Assembly (NCBI GenBank): GCA_900548005.1
Contig: URIZ01000007.1
Location: forward strand, 1-64,000
Direction of reading: 5' to 3'
Source of the DNA: an uncultured Eubacteriales bacterium
Lineage (GTDB): Bacteria > Bacillota > Clostridia > Christensenellales > CAG-917
Length of the DNA: 64,000 nt
A model generated the notes under the pieces. That model was not told where the DNA came from. It saw only the letters and a program-made list of their open reading frames with translations, and searched no databases. Each line of letters opens with the position of its first letter. Position 1 is the first letter of the stretch. Both the position numbers and the translations under genes were made by a program. Positions 57,823-64,000 of this stretch are shown piece after piece.

Positions 57823-58278
57823 ATGGAAAACGCATATCCGAACATAGTCGTCAAGACGGACGAAAGGCTGAAAAACATCGTATACACAGTTGTGCGCGAG
57901 ATTGAAAGCGTGGGCATAACTTGCCCGTCGCGCGTGCTTGTCAAGCCGTCAAGCGCGTATTCTCGCTACGGCTGGTGCAAGAGTAATCGTTTCAAAAGCG
58001 GAGAAACGGTCAACCCCAAATTGCCCTTTGATTTTGTCATCGGCATATCCACGCACATCGTCAACGACAAAGACGTCAAGGACGTTGTGGCGCACGAGCT
58101 GTTGCACGCCGTGGCAATGAGCGGCGGACAATGGCAAAAACCACACCAACTTCAATGGAAACAAATGGCAAAATACGTCAATTCCGTCTTGGGATACAAC
58201 GTGCAGACCACGGGCAAGAACATTCAAGTGGACGGCGCGCCCAAACGCAGACGGCAAAGGCGCGTCTTTTTCAGATGA
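57823..58278 (+). CDS. SprT-like zinc metallopeptidase domain protein
   Basis: The 151-residue protein has the zinc-binding helix HELLH at residues 91-95 (VVAHELLHAVAMSGG), preceded by the hydrophobic strand FVIGISTHIV, as in SprT-like proteins. A further His lies in KPHQLQWKQMAKYVN. It ends in a very basic tail (KRRRQRR). There is no signal peptide. A role on nucleic-acid-bound proteins is possible by analogy to the wider SprT/Spartan class, but this is inference. Confidence 0.75.
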   Translation: MENAYPNIVVKTDERLKNIVYTVVREIESVGITCPSRVLVKPSSAYSRYGWCKSNRFKSGETVNPKLPFDFVIGISTHIVNDKDVKDVVAHELLHAVAMSGGQWQKPHQLQWKQMAKYVNSVLGYNVQTTGKNIQVDGAPKRRRQRRVFFR

Positions 58279-58427
58279 GCAAAAGGGCAGGTTAGATGTC
58301 GCAAAAAGGCGAGTTTTGCCGCAATATATCTTCGGTTTTCGGCTTGTTGTTCTTAGTGGCGGGCGTTGGCGGCGCAAACGGCAATCCGATGTGTTAGATG
58401 CTCAAAAACGATACGATTTGACAAAAT

Positions 58428-58458
58428 AAAAGCACTCTTTGCGAGTGCTTTTTTTTTC
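58428..58458 (+). terminator. Intrinsic terminator after the SprT-like gene
   Basis: AAAAGCACTC (58428-58437) pairs with GAGTGCTTTT (58443-58452), followed by more T. It may also serve the converging gene at 58505. Confidence 0.9.
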
Positions 58459-58504
58459 AATGTGATTTTGGAGCGTAATAGTCGATTCGGCAGTTTTGCT
58501 TCGC

Positions 58505-59233
58505 TCATTTTGCTTGAGAGTCTTCGTATATCCAATCAAGCAGTTCGGTTACGCTCAGGTGCGGATCGGTCACGGCGCGCACATAGTAGTTGTAGGTGTC
58601 GTCTTCAAATTCCACATACGCTTTTATGCAGGCATATTCTTCGTCAAATTGTTCATGATAGGAGAGCGAAAATTCTCTCCAAGTCGCAGAGCCATCGAGC
58701 GTGGAATAGTATTTGAAACGGTTGTGCACGTCGGGCTCGATTTTTTTGGGAATAATCATCAATCTGATTTCATACAGAGTTTCTTCTTCGCAAATTTCGT
58801 ACTCGATTTGTGCAAAACCTTTGTCCGAGCCGTCGGCTGCATAGTAGTAGGTGAGAGTATAGTAAAAATCTCCTTCACAGCCCCTTTCCGTGCGAGTGGG
58901 GATAAGTGCGGTCATCCCGTATTGAGCGGAAAACCGGTCGAGACTGTCAAGTCGCGTTGTGTTGTAGCTCAATTCTCCCATGCCGTTATATCTTGTGTCG
59001 TCACCGTCGCTTTGCAACCCTTTGTCCGTAAAAGCAATGGGAAAAGCGATGCAAAACACAATCACCAAAGCGCACAGCGCACTTGCAAAAGCAACCAACG
59101 TCGCACGCGGAGATTTGCGTGTTCTAACGGGCTTTTCAAGGCGAACGCCGCTCAAAATTTTCTCTTTTGAGTTGTGCGTTGACAAAGCGTATTCTTGCAA
59201 AGTTTCGTTGAGTTGTTTGTCGTCCATATTCAT
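58505..59233 (-). CDS. Single-span membrane protein, possible anti-sigma factor
   Basis: The 242-residue protein has a charged cytoplasmic part of about 45 residues, one membrane span (about 46-69) and a Tyr/acid-rich extracellular domain. It is the last gene of a three-gene operon that begins with a sigma factor, and its start overlaps the stop of the peptidase gene (ATGA). This topology fits an anti-sigma factor. It is not clearly related to the membrane protein of the first sigma module. ATG at 59227 is a second possible start. No named family is recognised. Confidence 0.7.
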   Translation of the reverse strand: MNMDDKQLNETLQEYALSTHNSKEKILSGVRLEKPVRTRKSPRATLVAFASALCALVIVFCIAFPIAFTDKGLQSDGDDTRYNGMGELSYNTTRLDSLDRFSAQYGMTALIPTRTERGCEGDFYYTLTYYYAADGSDKGFAQIEYEICEEETLYEIRLMIIPKKIEPDVHNRFKYYSTLDGSATWREFSLSYHEQFDEEYACIKAYVEFEDDTYNYYVRAVTDPHLSVTELLDWIYEDSQAK

Positions 59234-60066
59234 CCTATATGCACCGCGGTTGCGGCGTTTATCGTTCCGTTGTAGTTGAACAAGTAATATCCGGCAATAC
59301 TTTGTTCACCCGATGCGGTTTTGAAATATACATACTCTCTCACGACGTTGCCGCCGGCGTCGTAATAGGTCACTTTTTGATAGCCGAAAGCAACAAAAAT
59401 ATGACTGTCGTTTGACATAGTGATTTGCAATTCCACAGAATTGTTGCTGTCCGTGCAGGTTGTAAACGCCACGCCGTTTGTGAAAAACACGATCGGATTG
59501 CCGTTTTCAAGCTGAGCAATCGCATTGTCAACGGACAATGACGTTGAATTGGTCACAGAAGTGTACGTCACGCTGAGATTTTTGCTTGTGACGTATGCGG
59601 ACAAGCCGATTTCAAAATTGCTTTGAGATGTTCCGCTTGCGGTTGTTCCCATTCTTGCAGCCAAGTCGTTTATGAGTGCTTGAATTTGAGTTTGCACCCT
59701 TGACATAGAATGATAGAAATACTTTGTTCCCCTTGCATAGCCCGTTGCAATGTCGGGCACGAGAGCGGGAAAATATCTATCGTAATAGCCGATAAGGTTT
59801 GCCGCGGCAACGGGAGCGCATGTGTAGTTTCGGTTTTGAGTGTCGAAGTAGGCGGGTACTTTGTCCGTGAACATGTGCGACTGCGTTGTTTTGGTTGCGT
59901 ACGAAAAGTTTTCCGTTGCAGAATATGTGTAGGATATGCCGAAATAACTTTCTTCGTCAACGCTGTCTGCAAAGGCAACGTTGCTCGGAGCAACAAAAAA
60001 GGTCAAAAAGAGTGTTGCAATCGCAACGATTATTGCCGAAGTTGTGATTTTGAAAATTGTCTTCAT
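59230..60066 (-). CDS. Secreted C39/papain-like cysteine peptidase
   Basis: The start at 60066 gives a clean signal peptide with a likely cut after A-F-A (residues 31-33). The 278-residue protein has the candidate nucleophile Cys83 in NYTCAPVAAANLIGYYDRYFP, a layout seen in C39-like peptidases, and a candidate His222 in SNDSHIFVAFGY. A late Asn/Asp in YLFNYNG could complete the site. It acts outside the membrane. It lies between a sigma factor and a membrane protein, which suggests a signalling or maturation step; the substrate is unknown. Confidence 0.72.
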   Translation of the reverse strand: MKTIFKITTSAIIVAIATLFLTFFVAPSNVAFADSVDEESYFGISYTYSATENFSYATKTTQSHMFTDKVPAYFDTQNRNYTCAPVAAANLIGYYDRYFPALVPDIATGYARGTKYFYHSMSRVQTQIQALINDLAARMGTTASGTSQSNFEIGLSAYVTSKNLSVTYTSVTNSTSLSVDNAIAQLENGNPIVFFTNGVAFTTCTDSNNSVELQITMSNDSHIFVAFGYQKVTYYDAGGNVVREYVYFKTASGEQSIAGYYLFNYNGTINAATAVHIG

Positions 60067-60086
60067 AGTCGAATCTCCTATACATA

Positions 60087-60704
60087 TTAGACAATTTCGA
60101 CGGGGTTGTTTTCCCGTGCTTCGTCGCTTTTTGCCAAAATATCCCAATTTTCGACAAACATCACTTCTTTTTCGAGCATTTTCTTCAGCTTGTCTTGCGC
60201 GGAGAGTTTCAGTCTGCCCACGGCGGACTTTGACATATTCAGCTCTTTTGCGAGTTGATGTATGGTTTTGTCTTCAAAGACGCCGAGTTGCACCACGATT
60301 TGCTCGTCTTTGTCAAGGCTGTTGATTGCGTTTTGCACCGTCATGCGCATATCGGCACAATCCGAGTCGTCATAGGAGCAGACTTTGAGATAGTCCACGC
60401 TGTCTATGCACACGTCCTTTGTGCCGCTAAGCTTTTTGTAGCGATTGAATGCCATGTTGGTCATCACTTTGCAAAGGTAGGAATATGCGCCTTGCAGGCA
60501 GGAAGATTTGCTTGCGATCGTGCTTATGTGCGCCCAAAAATCTTGTTCCAAATCTTCGGCGTCCTGCTCGTTTTTGAGATATTTGAGCGCGATAAATCGC
60601 AAGGTGGGCGAGATAAGGTCATACAACGAAACAAGAGCGTCGCGCTCGCCGCGCTTTACGCCCTTCAAACAGTCGTTGATCTGATCCCTTTTCTTCTTAT
60701 CCAT
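60087..60704 (-). CDS. Sigma-70 family RNA polymerase sigma factor
   Basis: The 205-residue protein has region 2 (about residues 20-95, with LKYLKNEQDAEDLEQDFWAHI and a helix leading to MAFNRYKK) and region 4 (about 125-180, with EDKTIHQLAKELNMSKSAVGRLKLSAQDKLKKML). It heads the operon with the peptidase and the membrane protein; the gap to the next gene is 20 bases. I start at ATG 60704; a TTG at 60731 is the alternative. Confidence 0.88.
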   Translation of the reverse strand: MDKKKRDQINDCLKGVKRGERDALVSLYDLISPTLRFIALKYLKNEQDAEDLEQDFWAHISTIASKSSCLQGAYSYLCKVMTNMAFNRYKKLSGTKDVCIDSVDYLKVCSYDDSDCADMRMTVQNAINSLDKDEQIVVQLGVFEDKTIHQLAKELNMSKSAVGRLKLSAQDKLKKMLEKEVMFVENWDILAKSDEARENNPVEIV

Positions 60705-60746
60705 GGAAAATCCCGCCGAATCCTTTTGCAAAATAGTCCACGAAAT

Positions 60747-60809
60747 ATTATATCATACAAATCGTCGCCATACAATTCATTTGACAATTATTGTGATTTT
60801 TGATATGGT
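60747..60809. promoter_or_regulatory. Divergent promoters of the sigma operon and exonuclease gene
   Basis: Leftward: TTGTAT (60775-60770), 17 bases, TATAAT (60752-60747). Rightward: TTGACA (60781-60786), 17 bases, TATGGT (60804-60809). The two -35 boxes are five bases apart. Confidence 0.65.
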
Positions 60810-60847
60810 TTTATGGCTAAATTATATCTATATAAGAAGGCATGATT

Positions 60848-62020
60848 ATGGATTATTTGTTTTTTGATATAGAATGTGCAAATTGCAACGAAGGCGCAAA
60901 AATCTGCGAGTTTGGCTACGTCATAGCCAATCACAATTTTGAAAAAATCGAGCAGAAAAACATCCTGATCAATCCCAATGCGCCGTTTGACGAATTTGTC
61001 ATCAATTCGCTTCTCAACTACAAAAAGGAAGAATACGACAAAAGCCCCCTTTTGCCAAGCGTGTACGACGAAATTTTTTCGCTGCTCAACGGCGATAGAT
61101 ACATCGTTGTGGGACACACCACCCAAGGCGATGCCGAGCACGTTGCGGAAGATTGCATAAGATACGGATTGAAGTCTCCCGATTTTCATTTCATCGACAT
61201 TGTGGAGCTGTACAAGCACTTTTCAAAGAAGGACAACGCCACCGGGCTCACCAAGATGTGCGAAGAGTTGGGCATAGTGGTGGACGGACACGCACACTCC
61301 GCCGACGTTGACGCCGATTTGACCATGCGCGTTGCATTTGCCTTGACAAAGAAATTCAAAAAGAGCTTTGACGAACTTGTCGCTCAAACGCCGCACGCAA
61401 AGGGCGAAGTGAAAGACTACGAAGAAACGTGGCGAAGAAAGACGACGTATAGAAACTACCTTGCAGAAGTGGAAGAAGCAGGGCTTGCCATGCAAAAGGA
61501 CGGCAAAACAAAACTGCATCTTTTCATAGAAAACGTTGCGCCTATCAACAAGAAAAGAATTGACGGCGTGGCAGGCAAAAGAATCTTCATCAGCCCGTTG
61601 TATGCGCTTGCGCACTACAATGAGAATATGTGGCTTGTGCAGACAATCAGCAATGCGGGCGGATACGTCATCACCTATCCCAAGCGCGCCGACATGTTTG
61701 TGAGATACGACGCAAGGACAAAGGCGGGCGAAGAAGTGTTTTGCAAGCAGTTTGAGGCGGTCAAGAAGTTGAACGAGAAGGGCGCGGGCAAGCAAATCGT
61801 GGATTTTTATGACTTTCTCGATATGCTGGGCGTCAAAGAGAGCGATCTCAAAAAGCCGTTCGACATCGACGTGGACGCGCTCGTCGCCGCAAAGTCTCGC
61901 AGCGTGTATTCGGACGCAAGCCCCACCACAATCGGAGATTTGCTCAAACTCGGATCGAGCAAAAACGGCAAAAATCGACAAAATTTCAACAAAAACAAGG
62001 CGGATGCAAAACGCAAATGA
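60848..62020 (+). CDS. DnaQ-like 3'-5' exonuclease
   Basis: I start at 60848, eight bases after AAGG; ATG 60842 would be too close. The 390-residue protein opens with FFDIECAN, the first DEDDh acidic pair, and has VVGHTTQGDAEH and HAHSADVDADLT, which provide the remaining acidic residues and the catalytic His. The exonuclease domain covers about residues 1-185. The rest has no motif I recognise and ends in a Lys/Asn-rich tail. It may trim DNA or RNA. Confidence 0.85.
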   Translation: MDYLFFDIECANCNEGAKICEFGYVIANHNFEKIEQKNILINPNAPFDEFVINSLLNYKKEEYDKSPLLPSVYDEIFSLLNGDRYIVVGHTTQGDAEHVAEDCIRYGLKSPDFHFIDIVELYKHFSKKDNATGLTKMCEELGIVVDGHAHSADVDADLTMRVAFALTKKFKKSFDELVAQTPHAKGEVKDYEETWRRKTTYRNYLAEVEEAGLAMQKDGKTKLHLFIENVAPINKKRIDGVAGKRIFISPLYALAHYNENMWLVQTISNAGGYVITYPKRADMFVRYDARTKAGEEVFCKQFEAVKKLNEKGAGKQIVDFYDFLDMLGVKESDLKKPFDIDVDALVAAKSRSVYSDASPTTIGDLLKLGSSKNGKNRQNFNKNKADAKRK

Positions 62021-62051
62021 CAAATCGGGCAAGTTTGGGTTGACAAATCGG
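62018..62051 (+). repeat. Direct repeats TGACAAATCGG at the leader promoter
   Basis: The 11-base word occurs at 62018-62028 and 62041-62051. The second copy contains the -35 box of the pheA leader promoter, so a repressor could bind here. Confidence 0.6.
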
Positions 62052-62068
62052 ACAACCTAATGTATATT
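62040..62068 (+). promoter_or_regulatory. Promoter of the pheA leader
   Basis: TTGACA (62040-62045), 17 bases, TATATT (62063-62068). It drives the leader peptide and attenuator. Confidence 0.8.
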
Positions 62069-62092
62069 TGCCTTATAAAAAAGGAGCGGACA

Positions 62093-62242
62093 ATGAACAA
62101 CGCAAGCGTACACAACACCGATAAAAACGTTTTCTCGTCCGTTTCGCGCGCTCAATTTTCCTTTGCAAACGCAGCACGATTTAGTTCGTATTGCGTTTAT
62201 TATTATTATCGCAACTTCGTTGCCCACCGCAAAGGACGCTGA
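62093..62242 (+). CDS. Tyr/Phe-rich leader peptide controlling pheA-aroB
   Basis: A strong AAAAAAGGAG ribosome site lies eight bases before the ATG. The 49-residue peptide has five Phe and five Tyr, including four Tyr codons in a row (62198-62209) followed shortly by a Phe codon (62216-62218). No fold or function of its own is visible. It sits between a strong promoter and a terminator in front of a phenylalanine-pathway gene, the classical design of an attenuator leader. Ribosome stalling at the Tyr run would leave 62227-62236 free to pair with the terminator. Confidence 0.8.
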   Translation: MNNASVHNTDKNVFSSVSRAQFSFANAARFSSYCVYYYYRNFVAHRKGR

Positions 62243-62306
62243 CACGGCGCGCACATTTTCGCGCAATCAAAAACAAGGCGGTTTCCTTTGCGGAGATCGC
62301 TTTTTT
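62227..62306 (+). promoter_or_regulatory. Ribosome-mediated transcription attenuator
   Basis: Terminator: 62277-62286 pairs with 62292-62301 (10 bp, three G-U), then six T. Anti-terminator: CCGCAAAGGA (62227-62236), inside the last leader codons, is perfectly complementary to TCCTTTGCGG (62284-62293), which covers the terminator's loop and part of both arms. A ribosome that reaches the stop at 62242 hides the first segment and lets the terminator form. A stalled ribosome does the opposite. Confidence 0.8.
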
Positions 62307-62528
62307 GTTTGCCGAAAGGAAAGATAAAAAGCCGAGAGCCGATACGCTTTTGGTGCAAGACAATGAGATATTTGCCGTGAGAAATCTCGCTTTCGCCGCA
62401 AAAAATACGCAAAAGTGCGACTATCAATGCGAAATTTGCCGATTTCGGACACATTTTGCAAGAAAAATGAGAAAAAACTATGGCATAATATCTATAATTG
62501 TTTATAATAAATTATTAAGGAACAAAAT

Positions 62529-63644
62529 ATGCAGGACACACCCGATATGCAAGACATCAAAGAATCCAGAAAGAAAATCAATCAAATCGACGAGCAAATG
62601 GCTGCGCTTTTCAAAAAGCGTATGGACGTTTGCAAAGACATTGCGCTCTACAAAAAAGAGAGCGGTCTTTCCGTCCGCGACGAAGTCAGAGAAGCGGAAG
62701 TGGTCAAGCGCAATTCCGAAAAAATCGAAAATCTCGAATTGCAACCCTATTACGCCGACTTCATCAAGGGAGTCATTGACGTGTCGTGCAAATATCAGTC
62801 TGCGCTCATGCGCAAGATGAGAGTGGCGTACAGCGGCACGACGGGCGCGTTTGCGCACATCGCGGCAAAAAGAATGTTTCCCGAGGCGGAATACGTTGCG
62901 TTTTCAAGTTTCAAGGAAGCCTATGACGCAGTGCAAAGCGGCGAGTATGATTGCGCCGTTCTCCCCATAGAAAACAGCTATGCCGGGGAAGTGGGCGAAG
63001 TGATGGATTTGATTTTTTCGGGCGATCTTTGCATAAATCAGGTGCTTGACGTGCCTATAGAGCACGATTTGCTTGCGGTGGACGGAGCAAGCATAGACGA
63101 CATAAAGACGGTGGTCAGCCATCCCCAAGCCCTTGCGCAATGCGGCGAGTATATCCTAGGGCACGGCTTTGAAACAAAGACCTATTCAAACACCGCTCTT
63201 GCGGCAGAGTTTGTCAAAGAGCAAAACGATCCTTCGATTGCGGCGATCGCATCGGCGGATTCGGCAGAGATATTCGGCTTGACCGCGCTTGACAGACGCA
63301 TCAACGACAATCGAAACAACACAACGAGATTTGCTTCCTTCTCAAGAGTGAAAAACAAGCCCCAATCCGTTGCCAAGAGAGAGAACGAAAACTTCATTCT
63401 CGTCTTCACGGTGCAAAATGAGTCGGGTGCGCTTGCAAGTGCGCTCAACATCATAGGCGCACACAACTTCAATATGCGCTCCCTTCGCTCTCGTCCGATG
63501 AAGAATTTGCAATGGAACTACTATTTCTACATCGAGGCGGAAGGCAACGTCAACACCGAAAACGGCAAGGAAATGTTGCAAGAGTTGTCCGCGCTTTGCG
63601 CAAAGCTGAAACTTGCGGGAAGTTATTTTGCAGACAACGCTTGA
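62529..63644 (+). CDS. pheA: Bifunctional chorismate mutase/prephenate dehydratase
   Basis: The 371-residue enzyme makes phenylpyruvate from chorismate. Residues 1-95 are an AroQ-type chorismate mutase helix bundle (SRKKINQIDEQMAALFKKRM). About 97-275 is prephenate dehydratase, with the key NNTTRF motif at about 262-267. The C-terminal ACT domain (about 280-360) has ESGALASAL and LRSRP, the Phe feedback site. AAGGA lies before the ATG. It is controlled by the attenuator upstream and is followed 10 bases later by aroB. Confidence 0.95.
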   Translation: MQDTPDMQDIKESRKKINQIDEQMAALFKKRMDVCKDIALYKKESGLSVRDEVREAEVVKRNSEKIENLELQPYYADFIKGVIDVSCKYQSALMRKMRVAYSGTTGAFAHIAAKRMFPEAEYVAFSSFKEAYDAVQSGEYDCAVLPIENSYAGEVGEVMDLIFSGDLCINQVLDVPIEHDLLAVDGASIDDIKTVVSHPQALAQCGEYILGHGFETKTYSNTALAAEFVKEQNDPSIAAIASADSAEIFGLTALDRRINDNRNNTTRFASFSRVKNKPQSVAKRENENFILVFTVQNESGALASALNIIGAHNFNMRSLRSRPMKNLQWNYYFYIEAEGNVNTENGKEMLQELSALCAKLKLAGSYFADNA

Positions 63645-63654
63645 CGGAGTGGAT

Positions 63655-64000
63655 ATGGATATAAACGTTGATTTGAAAGAGAAAAGCTACACCGTCACGG
63701 TGGAGCGCGGCGCGTTGAAAAGGGCGGGCGAGATCTTTGACTTGAATCGCAAAGTGCTTGTTGTCAGCGACGACGGAGTGCCGAGCGAGTACGCCTACGA
63801 GATTTGCTCGCAAGCAAAGGAAGCGTGCGTTGCGGTTTTGCAGCAAGGCGAGAAAAGCAAGAACATCGACAATTTCCAAAAACTGCTGTCGCTCATGCTT
63901 GAAAACGGTTTTTCAAGAAAGGACTGCGTTGTCGCTGTGGGCGGCGGAGTCGTGGGAGATCTTGCGGGATTTGCCGCGGCGTGCTATATGCGAGGCGTCG
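63655..64000 (+). CDS. aroB: 3-dehydroquinate synthase, N-terminal part (runs off the window)
   Basis: The first 115 codons are present. VAVGGGVVGDLAGFAAACYMRG is split here as two visible motifs: the NAD-binding GGGVVGDLAGF and the following AACYMRG, both typical of AroB. It converts DAHP to 3-dehydroquinate, the second step of the shikimate pathway. CGGAG lies nine bases before the ATG. It shares an operon with pheA and thus probably the same attenuator. Confidence 0.93.
   Translation, partial: MDINVDLKEKSYTVTVERGALKRAGEIFDLNRKVLVVSDDGVPSEYAYEICSQAKEACVAVLQQGEKSKNIDNFQKLLSLMLENGFSRKDCVVAVGGGVVGDLAGFAAACYMRGV

Noticed and set aside
62191..62820. Open frame of 209 codons over the pheA leader region
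   Set aside because: It overlaps the start of pheA by 290 bases in another frame, has no ribosome site, and covers the attenuator hairpins.
1..64000. tRNA, rRNA or CRISPR features
   Set aside because: I searched gaps for T-loop-like GTTCGA words with clover-leaf arms and for regularly spaced repeats and found none that fit.

Overview
The window looks like a chromosomal piece of an anaerobic Gram-positive bacterium of the Clostridia (Bacillota), probably an uncultured gut lineage. The evidence is a spore-maturation pair (spmA-spmB), lipobox lipoproteins without outer-membrane genes, a TatD-linked radical SAM protein, an SPFH/zinc-ribbon pair like Bacillus YdjI-YdjG, and a yybP-ykoY riboswitch. 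The exact order cannot be fixed from sequence alone. I see no rRNA, tRNA, CRISPR array, transposase or phage gene.

Layout. 0-3 kb: an ECF sigma factor, its membrane anti-sigma-like partner, and a divergent lipoprotein homologous to the partner's outer domain; both arms end in nearly the same terminator. 3-4.6 kb: a dispersed repeat and an acyltransferase-like membrane protein. 5-31.6 kb: one gene for an 8,837-residue lipoprotein built from about 13 beta-rich modules and a C-terminal series of Ig-like domains; it fills 41% of the window. 31.9-34.4 kb: SPFH protein, zinc-ribbon membrane protein, DUF1858 protein. 34.5-35.8 kb: spmA-spmB. 35.9-40.5 kb: metG, tatD, radical SAM, ksgA. 40.6-54.5 kb: DMT transporter, trmO, two DUF2804 proteins, carboxylesterase, 5'-nucleotidase lipoprotein, aminotransferase, sirtuin, glmS, an unknown protein, and several repeats. 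54.8-57.8 kb: a P-type Ca2+/Mn2+ ATPase behind a Mn2+ riboswitch. 57.8-62 kb: a SprT-like metallopeptidase, a second sigma operon (sigma factor, secreted cysteine-peptidase-like protein, membrane protein) and a DEDDh exonuclease. 62-64 kb: a Tyr/Phe-rich leader peptide with an attenuator, then pheA and the start of aroB.

How it works together. Two separate sigma/membrane-protein modules suggest strong investment in envelope sensing, and the first sits next to the giant surface lipoprotein. Thr-Ala/acidic linkers recur in the giant protein and in both ectodomains of the first module, hinting at shared processing or decoration. The pheA-aroB end shows textbook ribosome-mediated attenuation: ten bases at the end of the leader ORF pair perfectly with the terminator.

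Genome-wide style. At least five genes have a -10 box, exactly six bases, then the start codon, with no Shine-Dalgarno sequence. Leaderless mRNAs are probably a regular expression mode here. Other genes use normal AAGGAG sites.
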